Below are positions 18,807 through 26,742 of a DNA stretch of 64,000 bases, piece by piece. The notes under the pieces were generated by a model that saw only the letters and a program-made list of their open reading frames with translations, had not been told where the DNA came from and did no database searches. The DNA comes from Fimbriimonadaceae bacterium (GTDB lineage: Bacteria; Armatimonadota; Fimbriimonadia; Fimbriimonadales; Fimbriimonadaceae): positions 62,001 to 126,000 of the forward strand of contig JAHBTB010000004.1 of assembly GCA_019638795.1 (NCBI GenBank). Direction: 5' to 3'. Made by a program: the position numbers and the translations under genes. Positions within the stretch are counted from its first letter, which is position 1. Each line of letters opens with the position of its first letter.

Positions 18807-18821
18807 TATTCTTACGGGCGC
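18807..18821 (+). promoter_or_regulatory. Leaderless-type -10 box of glnB (GGTATTCT)
   Basis: TATTCT at 18807-18812, preceded by GG, ends 9 nt before GTG 18822. The promoter of the divergent kinase gene overlaps this region, so only about 40 bp separate the two likely transcription starts. Confidence 0.55.
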
Positions 18822-19160
18822 GTGAAGAAGATCGACGCCATCGTCCGGACGAACAAACTGGAAGACGTGAAGGAGGCGCTGGAGAACATCGGCGTCCCCG
18901 GCATGAGCGTCGAGCAGGTGCGCGGCTATGGTCGACAGCAAGGCCAGACCGAGCACTTCAGGGGCAGCACCTACGCCCTGAACCTTGTGCCGAAGGTCAG
19001 GATCGTCGTCGTCGTGAACGACGAAGACTTGGACGCGGCCCTCGAGGCCATCGTTGAGGCGGCACGGTCGGGCGAAGTCGGCGACGGCAAAGTCTTTGTC
19101 AGCGACATTCTTGACGTGGTCCGGGTGCGGACCGGCGAGCGCGGAAGCGACGCGGTTTGA
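18822..19160 (+). CDS. glnB: Nitrogen regulatory protein P-II
   Basis: The 112-residue product has exactly the usual P-II length. It starts at GTG with KKIDAIVRTNKLEDVKEAL, has the T-loop GYGRQQGQTEHFRGS with the modifiable tyrosine at Y51, and the B-loop/ATP-binding segment around GDGKVFVSD. P-II binds ATP/ADP and 2-oxoglutarate and adjusts ammonium transport, glutamine synthetase or gene expression. No amtB or glnA is adjacent, so the partner cannot be named and glnB versus glnK cannot be decided. Confidence 0.92.
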   Translation: MKKIDAIVRTNKLEDVKEALENIGVPGMSVEQVRGYGRQQGQTEHFRGSTYALNLVPKVRIVVVVNDEDLDAALEAIVEAARSGEVGDGKVFVSDILDVVRVRTGERGSDAV

Positions 19161-19189
19161 GAATGAATAGAGGGACAAATGATGAGTCC

Positions 19190-19227
19190 TTGACAAAGCA
19201 TGAAAAGGACATGCAATATTGAGATCG
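19190..19227 (+). promoter_or_regulatory. Promoter of the PhyH gene with -35 and -10 boxes
   Basis: TTGACA at 19190-19195 is followed after 18 nt by CAATAT (19214-19219), itself preceded by TG. The box ends 8 nt before ATG 19228. This is the only leaderless-type promoter seen here that also has a consensus -35. Confidence 0.5.
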
Positions 19228-20049
19228 ATGGAACTTTGCGGTGGATTGCCTGACCTCAGCGGTGAGCGGGTGGTCGATGATGCAATGGTCGAAGCCTTTC
19301 GTCGCGACGGACACATTTGCGTGAGGGGCCTGTGCGACCCTGCCGAAGTCGCCGCATACCGCGACGTCATTGTCGAAGTCGCGATGAAGAACAACCGCGA
19401 GACGCGGCCGATGGAAGAACGCGACACCTATGGCAAGGCGTTCTTGCAGGTCATGAACCTGTGGCAGGCGGACGATCGGCTCAAGTGCTTTGTGCTTGCC
19501 AAGCGGTTCGCCAATGTGGCGGCGCGGTTGCTTGGGGTGGAAAAGGTGCGGCTGTATCACGACCAAGCCCTTTTCAAAGAGCCGGGTGGCGGCCATACCC
19601 CTTGGCACCAGGATCAGTTTTACTGGCCGCTGGACGCTCCCCAAACGATCACGTTGTGGATGCCCCTGGTCGACGTCGACGCGGTCATGGGCACGATGAG
19701 TTTTGCCAGCGGCAGCCACGAGCTGGGTTACGTCCCCCTCTCCCAGCAGATCAGCGACGCCAGCGAGACATTTTTTGAACGGTTTGTCAATGCCAAGGGC
19801 TTCAAGGTCGAGTCTGCCGGCGCTATGAAGGCGGGAGACGCCACCTTCCATACGGGATGGACCCTCCACAAGGCTCCGGGCAACGTCACCGACCGGGTCA
19901 GGGAAGTGTTGACGATCATCTACTATCCCGACGGCACCAGAGTGACGGAACCGAAGAACCAGTTCCAGAGCGCTGACCGCGCCGCTTGGTTGGACAACAT
20001 CGAGCCAGGACTTCTGGCCGACGGGCCGTTGAACCCGATTCTCAACTGA
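19228..20049 (+). CDS. Phytanoyl-CoA dioxygenase (PhyH) family protein
   Basis: This is a non-haem Fe(II)/2-oxoglutarate oxygenase of about 273 residues. The iron triad is visible as H-x-D in TPWHQDQFYWPLD and the distal histidine in FHTGWTLHKAPGN; an arginine in DRVREVL fits 2-oxoglutarate binding. ATG 19228 is preferred because a promoter box sits just upstream; a TTG at 19219, 9 nt after AAAAGGA, is the alternative. PhyH enzymes hydroxylate diverse small molecules, and the substrate here is unknown. The gene is monocistronic. Confidence 0.88.
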   Translation: MELCGGLPDLSGERVVDDAMVEAFRRDGHICVRGLCDPAEVAAYRDVIVEVAMKNNRETRPMEERDTYGKAFLQVMNLWQADDRLKCFVLAKRFANVAARLLGVEKVRLYHDQALFKEPGGGHTPWHQDQFYWPLDAPQTITLWMPLVDVDAVMGTMSFASGSHELGYVPLSQQISDASETFFERFVNAKGFKVESAGAMKAGDATFHTGWTLHKAPGNVTDRVREVLTIIYYPDGTRVTEPKNQFQSADRAAWLDNIEPGLLADGPLNPILN

Positions 20050-20101
20050 CTCAGCAGGGCAAGACGCGACGAGACGGTCTCGCACGTCAGAATCAACGGT
20101 T

Positions 20102-21043
20102 ATGAGGACCGGCAGATTTCCTTGGTTGGCCGTGGCGGTCGCGACGGCGGCCTTGGCCCATGGTCAGCTTGACCCCAACAAGACGATGGTCGTCGTCAAC
20201 GGGGTCACCGTCACCGCCGACAACTACTACCGGCGGATGGAACGCCTCGCTGACGTTGGCAAGCTCGTCGGAGGGAAGTTCGCCCCGGCCACCCCTGGTT
20301 ACCTGACCCTTGAGCAGATCATCAACGAGACCCTCATGGTCCAGCTGGCCGTGGAGAAGGGCGTGGCCCCGACCGAGGCTGAGATCGACGCCGAAGTCAA
20401 GAACCTCACCACCGACGAGCCGCAAAAGGTCGAGGGCCTGAGAAAAATGGGGATCACCGACGCGGAGATCCGCTATCAGGTCAGGGTCACGCTCAGCGAG
20501 TACAAGGTGCAGACCATGGGCATCAACATCGCCGAGCAACAGGTCGAGGACTACTACAAGTCCAACCCCAAGAAGTTCAACACGCCGCAGATGTACCGGC
20601 TCAGGGTCATCGTGGTGGACAGTTCGGCTTTGGCCGACGAAGTGGACAAGCAACTCTCTGCGGGAACGGCGTTCACCCAAGTCGCCCGCAAGAACAGTAA
20701 GGACGAGTCGGCCTTGCTCGACGGCTTCTTTGGCGAGTATTCGGCCGAAGACCTCGGTGACAAGCTCCGTCCGGCGGTAGAGGCCTTGAAGAAAGGACAG
20801 ACCACGGGATGGATCGACTCCCAGAAGGTCAAACTCAAGTTCTTGCTGGAAGACGTGATCCCGGCCAAGACCGTCCCGTTCGACGCCAAGACCAAGGCGG
20901 CGATCCGACAGCAACTGATGGTCGACCGGGGCCGGGTGAAGAACGACATCCCCGCCCTCATGGCCGAGATGCGCAAGAAGGCCAAGATCACGTACCAGGG
21001 CACCCCGTTTGACAGTCAGTTGAAGTCGACGTTTGGTGGCTAG
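20102..21043 (+). CDS. Exported PpiC/SurA-like peptidyl-prolyl isomerase
   Basis: The 313-residue protein has a signal peptide ending near AHG-Q (residue about 21), a SurA-N-like helical region (about 35-150), and a parvulin-like domain beginning MYRLRVIVVDS with FTQVARKNSKDES and the TTGWIDS segment. It is expected to help fold envelope or outer-membrane proteins. The parvulin core is short and some conserved positions are weak, so it may work more as a chaperone than as an enzyme. Its stop overlaps the start of the MazG frame by 11 nt. Confidence 0.82.
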   Translation: MRTGRFPWLAVAVATAALAHGQLDPNKTMVVVNGVTVTADNYYRRMERLADVGKLVGGKFAPATPGYLTLEQIINETLMVQLAVEKGVAPTEAEIDAEVKNLTTDEPQKVEGLRKMGITDAEIRYQVRVTLSEYKVQTMGINIAEQQVEDYYKSNPKKFNTPQMYRLRVIVVDSSALADEVDKQLSAGTAFTQVARKNSKDESALLDGFFGEYSAEDLGDKLRPAVEALKKGQTTGWIDSQKVKLKFLLEDVIPAKTVPFDAKTKAAIRQQLMVDRGRVKNDIPALMAEMRKKAKITYQGTPFDSQLKSTFGG

Positions 21044-22049
21044 GGTGGAGGCGCCCGCGCGCCACGGCTTGGTCGGCCCGTCCCAACACCATGTAGCCCC
21101 CGTGGCGATGGCGGTCGACGCCCGGGCCCACCAGGTCTTCACCGGCTTCGTCGGTCATTGGCCTCTGGTCCAGAATGCCCTGTCGATCCTCCCGGGCACC
21201 GCACCGGTCTGGGCCGACGGGGTGGGCATGCCTTGGGCAGACTGCCCACCCTGTGACGATCTTCTTGTTCCGGCCTGGAACAACGAAAGGCCGACTGGCC
21301 TGGCGGGCTTGGTCTGGGTCGTGGACCGGCTGCTTGGTCCGGGCGGCTGCCCATGGGACATGGAGCAGACCCACGAGTCCCTGAAGAAGTACTTGGTCGA
21401 AGAGTGTTACGAGTTGGTCGACGCCATCGACCATCGGGACGACGAGGGGCTTGTCGAAGAGTTGGGCGACGTTCTCCTTCAACCCCTCATGCATTCCCAA
21501 ATGGAAGCGCGGGACGGACGCTGGGACGTCCACCACGTTGCCGAGACAGAGGCCCAGAAGCTGGTCCGCCGGCACCCCCACGTATTTGGGGACAAGGCGG
21601 TGCATGACTCAGCCGACGTCCTCAAGCAATGGGACGAGATCAAGAAGACGGAGAAGGGCGAGTCGCGGGCCTCGGTCCTTGCCGGCGTCCCCCAAGCGGC
21701 TCCGGCCCTGCTGAGGGCCCTTGAGGTCAGTAAGCGTGCCGCCCGGGCTGGGTTCGAGTGGCCGGACATGAACGCGGTCTGGGACAAGTTCGACGAAGAG
21801 ACTGTCGAAGTCCGTGAGGCCCTCGTTTCGGGCGACCAGGCCCAGGTCTCCGCTGAGATTGGGGACCTGCTCTTCACCGTCGTGAACCTGGCCCGGTGGG
21901 CCAAGGTCGATCCCGAAGACGCCTTGCGCACCATGGTCGACCGCTTCGTCGGGCGGTTCCGTCACATGGAGGCCATGGCGGGCCGAGGCCTGGAGGAACT
22001 TTCACCCGACGAGTGGGAACGTCTCTGGTCCAGGGCCAAGAGCCTCTGA
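21033..22049 (+). CDS. mazG: Nucleoside triphosphate pyrophosphohydrolase MazG with N-terminal extension
   Basis: Residues from about 88 onward are a complete two-domain MazG: GGCPWDMEQTHESLKKYLVEE (split as GGCPWD and the EECYELVDAI motif), EELGDVLLQ, then a second repeat DEETVEVREAL with AEIGDLLFTVVN. MazG hydrolyses NTPs and helps clear aberrant nucleotides. The first 85 residues, starting TTG/GTG at 21033, are unlike the E. coli enzyme, which begins about 20 residues before GCPWD. They contain WADCPPCDDLLVPAWNN and no recognised domain. The true start may lie later, or the extension may be a remnant of another domain. Confidence 0.88.
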   Translation: MVARVEAPARHGLVGPSQHHVAPVAMAVDARAHQVFTGFVGHWPLVQNALSILPGTAPVWADGVGMPWADCPPCDDLLVPAWNNERPTGLAGLVWVVDRLLGPGGCPWDMEQTHESLKKYLVEECYELVDAIDHRDDEGLVEELGDVLLQPLMHSQMEARDGRWDVHHVAETEAQKLVRRHPHVFGDKAVHDSADVLKQWDEIKKTEKGESRASVLAGVPQAAPALLRALEVSKRAARAGFEWPDMNAVWDKFDEETVEVREALVSGDQAQVSAEIGDLLFTVVNLARWAKVDPEDALRTMVDRFVGRFRHMEAMAGRGLEELSPDEWERLWSRAKSL

Positions 22050-22082
22050 TTCTGAAAAACCGGCGCAAGACAAACTGAATCA

Positions 22083-22157
22083 TCAAAAACGTCAAGTGCG
22101 TCCCATCTCCCGGGCAAATGGACGGCCATCTGGACACTTTCGTCAAAAAGATCAAGT
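22083..22157 (+). repeat. Pair of 15-bp direct repeats upstream of the prepilin-type gene
   Basis: TCAAAAACGTCAAGT (22083-22097) recurs as TCAAAAAGATCAAGT (22143-22157), 13 of 15 bases identical and 60 bp apart. They occupy the only intergenic DNA between mazG and the prepilin-type gene, so they could be regulator sites. Confidence 0.4.
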
Positions 22158-22190
22158 AGGACCATCGCAGAGGCTCGTCAGACTGAGGTC

Positions 22191-23045
22191 ATGAGGACTC
22201 GCGCCTTCACATTGATCGAACTCCTGGTCGTCATTGCGATCATCGCTATTCTCGCCGCAATCCTGTTCCCGGTCTTTGCCCAAGCGAAGACAGCGGCGAA
22301 GAAAACCAGCAGTTTGAGCAACGTCCGCCAGATCGGCACGGCCAGCATGCTCTACATGGGCGACTATGACGACACCGTCATGCCGCTGTACTTCTTCGAC
22401 CCGAACAACCTGAGCTATCCCAGCACGTTCGGCTTCTACTACTATCCGATGACCATGCTGCCGTACACGAAGAGTGAGAAGATCTTCCTGTGCCCGGCGG
22501 ACACCGCGGACGACGCGCTCTTGAGCGACGGGCAGGGTCACGGCCGGTTTGACCCCGACAACCTCTACCACTATTACATCGTTGGCGCGAACCCCAGCTA
22601 CGGCTACAACTACCGCTACCTCAACACCGTCAAGCTCAACTTTGACTACGGTTCACAGCCGGTCTCGATGTTCACCGGTGTCTCGGTGTCGAGCCTGAAC
22701 GCCCCCGCGCAGACCCTCATGTTCGCTGAGGCGACGATGAAGGACAAGTCGGCCCCTGGGTTCGACGGTGCGGGCTATGGCCAGGTGACCAACACGATCG
22801 GATACGCCCGGGTCGAGCCTCCGTTCGCCGTCACCGTCCCCGCTGGCCTGCCTCCCTACAACGGGTGGTCAGGCTCGTTCCCCGACGCCCGGTCGCAAGG
22901 CCAACTGTGGGGACGCTTCGACCCCAAGAAGGTGATCGTCACCTGGGCCGACGGCCACGCCAAGTACACGTCGATCCAAGCCCTGAAAGGACAAGGCACC
23001 ACCGAGCTCGAAGTGAACCGCTACTGGAACGGTCAGGGCGACTGA
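22191..23045 (+). CDS. Prepilin-type N-terminal cleavage/methylation protein (DUF1559-like)
   Basis: The 284-residue protein starts [13 protein letters not shown], a type IV prepilin/pseudopilin class III signal with the cut expected between A5 and F6, followed by the hydrophobic assembly helix. The [18 protein letters not shown] and MYMGDYDD-like segments (LYMGDYDD here) are typical of the large DUF1559/H-X9-DG type families of Planctomycetes and Armatimonadota. The last part contains [19 protein letters not shown], matching the H-x9-DG C-terminal motif. Such proteins usually occur in many copies per genome and may be surface-exposed. No pilus assembly genes are adjacent. Confidence 0.9.
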   Translation: MRTRAFTLIELLVVIAIIAILAAILFPVFAQAKTAAKKTSSLSNVRQIGTASMLYMGDYDDTVMPLYFFDPNNLSYPSTFGFYYYPMTMLPYTKSEKIFLCPADTADDALLSDGQGHGRFDPDNLYHYYIVGANPSYGYNYRYLNTVKLNFDYGSQPVSMFTGVSVSSLNAPAQTLMFAEATMKDKSAPGFDGAGYGQVTNTIGYARVEPPFAVTVPAGLPPYNGWSGSFPDARSQGQLWGRFDPKKVIVTWADGHAKYTSIQALKGQGTTELEVNRYWNGQGD

Positions 23046-23069
23046 CCAAGCGGGCCCCATGCAGGACCA

Positions 23070-23091
23070 CGCCGGCCCGTCTGGGCCGGCG
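23070..23091. terminator. Hairpin terminator between convergent genes
   Basis: CGCCGGCCC and GGGCCGGCG form a perfect 9-bp stem with a GTCT loop. ATTTCCT follows on the plus strand. It lies between the ends of the prepilin-type gene and dusB and could serve both directions. Confidence 0.65.
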
Positions 23092-23099
23092 ATTTCCTC

Positions 23100-24140
23100 T
23101 CAAACCGCTTGCTTAAGCGAATCGAGGAAGCCTTCAAGGAGGTCGTCGATCTCAGCCATCGTCTCGGCGACCGTCAACCGTCCGCGCAGGGCGGCCGCGC
23201 CCGGTTCGCCCTTGACATAGAGCGGTAGTTGTGAGCGCAGGGCCCGGAGCGCGGCCAGTTCGTCGACAGGGTCTATCCGGTCCGGAGTCTGGGTCACGTC
23301 GTCGAGTCCAAGTTGGTAGCCGACCATCATCCGCATGTGCCGGCGGGCCATGGCCACCCGGTCGTCGATCGTCGGGGGCGGAGGCGCTTCGCGGCCGGCG
23401 ACCGCAGCGACGATCCGGGCCATGCGCCACGGGTCGCTGATCGCGGCCCGGCCCACCATCACCCCGTCCACTCCCGTTTCTTGGACCATCCGGAGGGCGT
23501 CTTCGGGTTCCTTCACGTCGCCGTTGCCGATGAAAGGCACGGTCACCGCGTCTCTCATGCGCTTGAGCAGGTCCCAGTCGGCCTGGCCTTCGAACCCCTG
23601 CTTGGCGAACCGGGCGTGCAGGGTGATCATTTGGGCCCCCGCTCCGACAAACCGCTTGGCAAGCTCGGGGGCGGCGAACACGGAGTAGTCCCAGCCGGCC
23701 CGGACTTTGACGGTGACCGGCACCTTGACTGCCGACACCACGGCGGCGACGATCCGTTCGGCAAGGTCAGGGTCTTTGAGCAGCGAAGCGCCTGACCCTG
23801 TGCGGCACACTTTGGGCACCCAGCAACCCATGTTGATGTCGACGATGTCGGCCCCCGCCTCTTCCGCGACGCGGGCTGTCTCGGCCATGACTTCGGGGTC
23901 TGCCCCAAAGATTTGGATTCCCAGCGGGCGTTCCCTCTCGTCCACCCTAAGCTTTCGAAACGTCTTGGCCGCCTTGTAGTGGACCGCCATCGCGGAGACG
24001 AACTCGGTGAACATGAGTCCGGGCCGCGCGACTTCCTTGGTGATCAGTCGGAAGGGCAGGTTGCTGACGTCCTCCATCGGGGCGAGGAGGACGGGCGGGT
24101 CGACCCGGACGGGCCCGACTGAGAAGGGCGGGGCGGGCAT
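23100..24140 (-). CDS. dusB: tRNA-dihydrouridine synthase
   Basis: This FMN-dependent enzyme reduces uridines in tRNA. The 346-residue product shows VLLAPMEDVSNLPFR, the GIQIFGADPEVM strand, DINMGCWVPKVCRTGSGASLL (split: catalytic loop NMGC with the general-acid cysteine, then KVCRTGSGA), VPVTVKVRAGWD, LHARFAKQGFEG and the flavin phosphate site FIGNGDV and GVMVGRAA. Motif order fits the DusB group. The P normally following NMGC is replaced by W. A CACAAT box lies 12 nt before the ATG on the minus strand (24158-24153). Confidence 0.92.
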   Translation of the reverse strand: MPAPPFSVGPVRVDPPVLLAPMEDVSNLPFRLITKEVARPGLMFTEFVSAMAVHYKAAKTFRKLRVDERERPLGIQIFGADPEVMAETARVAEEAGADIVDINMGCWVPKVCRTGSGASLLKDPDLAERIVAAVVSAVKVPVTVKVRAGWDYSVFAAPELAKRFVGAGAQMITLHARFAKQGFEGQADWDLLKRMRDAVTVPFIGNGDVKEPEDALRMVQETGVDGVMVGRAAISDPWRMARIVAAVAGREAPPPPTIDDRVAMARRHMRMMVGYQLGLDDVTQTPDRIDPVDELAALRALRSQLPLYVKGEPGAAALRGRLTVAETMAEIDDLLEGFLDSLKQAV

Positions 24141-24211
24141 GGGGATGCGAGAATTGTGGCGTGCGGCACGTTGGGGCCACGGGAAACCGCCGACTTGACC
24201 ATGAATTTGAC

Positions 24212-24239
24212 TTGAAATCTGCTTGGGACCCGCTAAACT
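24212..24239 (+). promoter_or_regulatory. Promoter of the PEP-CTERM protease gene
   Basis: TTGAAA (24212-24217), a 16-nt spacer and GC-TAAACT (24234-24239) precede ATG 24291, giving an untranslated leader of about 45 nt that contains GAGGAG at 24275-24280. Confidence 0.5.
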
Positions 24240-24290
24240 AGGTCATGTGCGCATGGCGCAACTGCTTTTGAAATGAGGAGACTTAGTGTG

Positions 24291-25178
24291 ATGAAGTTGA
24301 AATCGACCCTTGTCATCAGTGCCTTGGCCACGGCGGCGCTGTCCCACGCCGTCATCGCGACCACATCGACAACCGCGACGGGCCCCGAGGATTTCACTTG
24401 GGTTTACGTGGGTAGGGTCGGCAGTGCCAGCGGTGTCGCGGTCGGACCCCATTCGGTACTGACCGTCCAACACATCAGCGCGACCGATTTCGTTTTGGGT
24501 GGCGTCACCTATCACAAGACCGGCGCGGTGGACGCGCCCAACCTGAACGGCACCCACACCGACCTGCGCATGATCACGGTTGCCGAGACCTTGCCCGGCT
24601 GGTATGAACTGGGCCAGTCACCGGTGGCGGGCTCCGGGGTGACGATGGTGGGCTACGGCGCCACCGGCAAAGTGGCCGCGTCGGGCGACTACTACACCGA
24701 CATCACCGGGATGGGCACCCGTCGGGCGGGCGACAACAAGATCGACGGGACGGTCAAGATCGACGGCTGGGGCGTGGCGAACTATGCCTACCTGCACTCG
24801 GTCGGCGAGGCGTCCCTGGCGGCCGGTGATTCGGGCGGAGGTTGGTTTGACAGCACGGGCCGGCTGATCGGGATCAACTCGTTCATCTTCAACGACACGG
24901 ATTGGACGGGCGGGACTCCGACGCCGCCGGACAAGTTGAACGACTTTGGCTTTGCCTCGTTCAACAAGAACGGTTGGACTTGGAGCGGCGAGTACGGGGG
25001 CCAGCACTACGACATCGACATCGCTCCGGGCACGGCCTACTTCGGCAGCGGGGCGATCGACGTCACCAACGACGAAGTGCGACGGTGGGCGTTCCAAAAC
25101 GGCGCGGTGCCCGAACCGGCGTCGTTGTCTGTCCTTGGACTCGGTGCCTTGGCGCTGATGCGTCGCCGAAAGAGCTGA
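24291..25178 (+). CDS. Trypsin-like serine protease with PEP-CTERM sorting signal
   Basis: GAGGAG ten bases upstream supports ATG 24291 (295 residues) over the in-frame ATG at 24273. A signal peptide (to about residue 22) is followed by a trypsin-like domain with a plausible catalytic triad: H61 in TVQHIS, D91 in HTDLRMITV, and S181 in AAGDSGGGW. The C-terminus is PEPASLSVLGLGALALMRRRK, a classical PEP-CTERM tail of VPEP motif, membrane helix and arginine cluster, expected to be processed by an exosortase. It would therefore be an exported, exosortase-processed protease. No exosortase gene is in the window. Confidence 0.88.
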   Translation: MKLKSTLVISALATAALSHAVIATTSTTATGPEDFTWVYVGRVGSASGVAVGPHSVLTVQHISATDFVLGGVTYHKTGAVDAPNLNGTHTDLRMITVAETLPGWYELGQSPVAGSGVTMVGYGATGKVAASGDYYTDITGMGTRRAGDNKIDGTVKIDGWGVANYAYLHSVGEASLAAGDSGGGWFDSTGRLIGINSFIFNDTDWTGGTPTPPDKLNDFGFASFNKNGWTWSGEYGGQHYDIDIAPGTAYFGSGAIDVTNDEVRRWAFQNGAVPEPASLSVLGLGALALMRRRKS

Positions 25179-25212
25179 GTCGGACCCCGTGCGCGGGCAG
25201 TCGTCGTCTCGC

Positions 25213-25226
25213 TAAACTGGGACACG
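25213..25226 (+). promoter_or_regulatory. Leaderless-type -10 box (GCTAAACT)
   Basis: TAAACT at 25213-25218 preceded by GC ends 8 nt before ATG 25227. No ribosome binding site is present. Confidence 0.55.
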
Positions 25227-26381
25227 ATGTCTAAACCCACGCTGACCGTCGGACTGATCGGCTATCAGTTCATGGGCAAAGCCCATAGCAACGCCTACCG
25301 CCAGGCGGGCCGGTTCTTTGACTTGCCCATGGACCTGCGCATGAAAACCGTGTGCGGGCGCAACGAGGCGGCGGTGGCAAAGGCGGCCGGTCAGCTGGGC
25401 TGGGAGGGCTACGAGACGGACTATCGGAAAGTGCTGGACGACCCGGAGATCGACGTCGTCGATGTGAGCACACCGGGTGACAGCCACCGAGAGATCGCGG
25501 TCGCAGCGGCCAAGGCGGGGAAGATCGTCTTCTGCGAGAAGCCGATCGGCAACACACTGGCCGACGCCCAAGAGATTTATGACGCGGTGAAGGCCAGCGG
25601 CAAACCCAGTGCGGTCTTCCACAACTACCGCAAAGCTCCGGCCGTCGCGCTGGCGAAGCAAATGGTCGCGAGCGGTCAGCTCGGCCGCATCTATCACATC
25701 CGGGCCGTTTACCTGCAGGACTGGATCGCCGACCCCAAGTTCCCGCTGGTGTGGCGTTTGCAGAAGGAGAAGGCCGGTTCGGGGGCGCACGGCGACATCG
25801 CCAGCCACATCATCGACCTTGGCCGACACTTGCTGGGCGAGTTCGAGTCTGTCACCGGGCTACTTCACACCTTTATCAAGGAGCGTCCCCTGGCCGGGGC
25901 GGTCGACGACCGCCTCGGTGCGGCGGCCAGCACCGAGACCGGCGAGGTGACGGTCGATGACGCCAGCCTCTTCCTCGCCAAGTTCAAGAGCGGGGCAGTA
26001 GGCACGTTCGAGGCCACTCGGTTCGCGGTCGGGCGGAAGAACCACAACCGGTTTGAGATCAACGGAGAGAAGGGGTCGGTTGTCTTCAACCTGGAGCGCA
26101 TGAACGAACTGGAGTATTACGACAACACCGACGCGGCGGCGAACCACGGGTTTAGGCTCATCCAGGCAACCGACGGGGTGCACCCCTACGCGGGTCACTA
26201 TTGGCCGGTCGGGCACATCATCGGCTACGAGCACACCTTCATCAACCTCGTCGCCGACGCCGTGAACGCGATCGCCGAAGGAAAGAACCCGAGCCCGGAC
26301 ATTGAGGACGGGCTCCGGAACCAGGTCGTCCTTGACGCGGTGGAACGCAGTCACGCGTCGGGGAACTGGGTCACGGTTTAG
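25227..26381 (+). CDS. Gfo/Idh/MocA family oxidoreductase
   Basis: The 384-residue NAD(P)-dependent enzyme has a Rossmann start GLIGYQFMGKAHSNAYR, the DVVDVSTPGDSHREIA strand, and the family EKPIGNTLADA motif with the conserved EKP. The C-terminal domain has GSGAHGDIASHIIDLGRHL, whose H-x3-D pattern is usual for sugar dehydrogenases of this group. Substrates are generally sugars or inositols; the specific one cannot be read. It overlaps the convergent small gene by 4 nt. Confidence 0.92.
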   Translation: MSKPTLTVGLIGYQFMGKAHSNAYRQAGRFFDLPMDLRMKTVCGRNEAAVAKAAGQLGWEGYETDYRKVLDDPEIDVVDVSTPGDSHREIAVAAAKAGKIVFCEKPIGNTLADAQEIYDAVKASGKPSAVFHNYRKAPAVALAKQMVASGQLGRIYHIRAVYLQDWIADPKFPLVWRLQKEKAGSGAHGDIASHIIDLGRHLLGEFESVTGLLHTFIKERPLAGAVDDRLGAAASTETGEVTVDDASLFLAKFKSGAVGTFEATRFAVGRKNHNRFEINGEKGSVVFNLERMNELEYYDNTDAAANHGFRLIQATDGVHPYAGHYWPVGHIIGYEHTFINLVADAVNAIAEGKNPSPDIEDGLRNQVVLDAVERSHASGNWVTV

Positions 26382-26554
26382 GCGGCCCGCAGTACCTCGA
26401 GCCGGACGGGATGCTCGGCGGCTTTGGCGATGCGGCGGATCGCCGAGAGGAAGACGGGGTTGTCTTCTTCCTGGCTTTGCAGGCATCGGCTCAGGATCTC
26501 GTACGCTTCCTCCTGCGTCATCTTGACTGAAACATACGTGTCGCGAGTTTCCAT
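26378..26554 (-). CDS. Small uncharacterised protein
   Basis: A 58-residue product begins METRDTYVSVKMTQEEAYE and is rich in charged helix-forming residues, ending VRLEVLRAA. An extended frame runs to 26653 but its first 33 codons read like non-coding sequence. No family was recognised. It converges with, and overlaps by 4 nt, the oxidoreductase gene. The clean amphipathic composition supports coding, with moderate confidence. Confidence 0.45.
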   Translation of the reverse strand: METRDTYVSVKMTQEEAYEILSRCLQSQEEDNPVFLSAIRRIAKAAEHPVRLEVLRAA

Positions 26555-26643
26555 CCCACCACGGATCATCGGCGACTCTCCAGACTCAAAAAGGGCACAA
26601 AGGATGAAACTGGAATGACTGTCAGCCGTCAGCAATACAGGGA

Positions 26644-26720
26644 CTAGGTTCAAAAGGATTGAAAACCTAGTGGGTTTTGAGGGCCATGGGACTCTGTAAG
26701 GATGCGAAATGGGCGATAAT
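26644..26720 (+). promoter_or_regulatory. Promoter region with inverted repeat before the large beta-rich protein gene
   Basis: CTAGGTT (26644-26650) and AACCTAG (26664-26670) form an inverted repeat with a 13-nt centre, possibly an operator. GATAAT at 26715-26720 is a candidate -10, giving a leader of about 15-20 nt before ATG 26743. Confidence 0.35.
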
Positions 26721-26742
26721 AGAGCCTGGGCAGGTCACGACC

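Noticed and set aside
26677-26742. Earlier ATG for the large beta-rich protein
   Set aside because: It would place 22 polar residues before the signal peptide and lies upstream of the likely -10 box.
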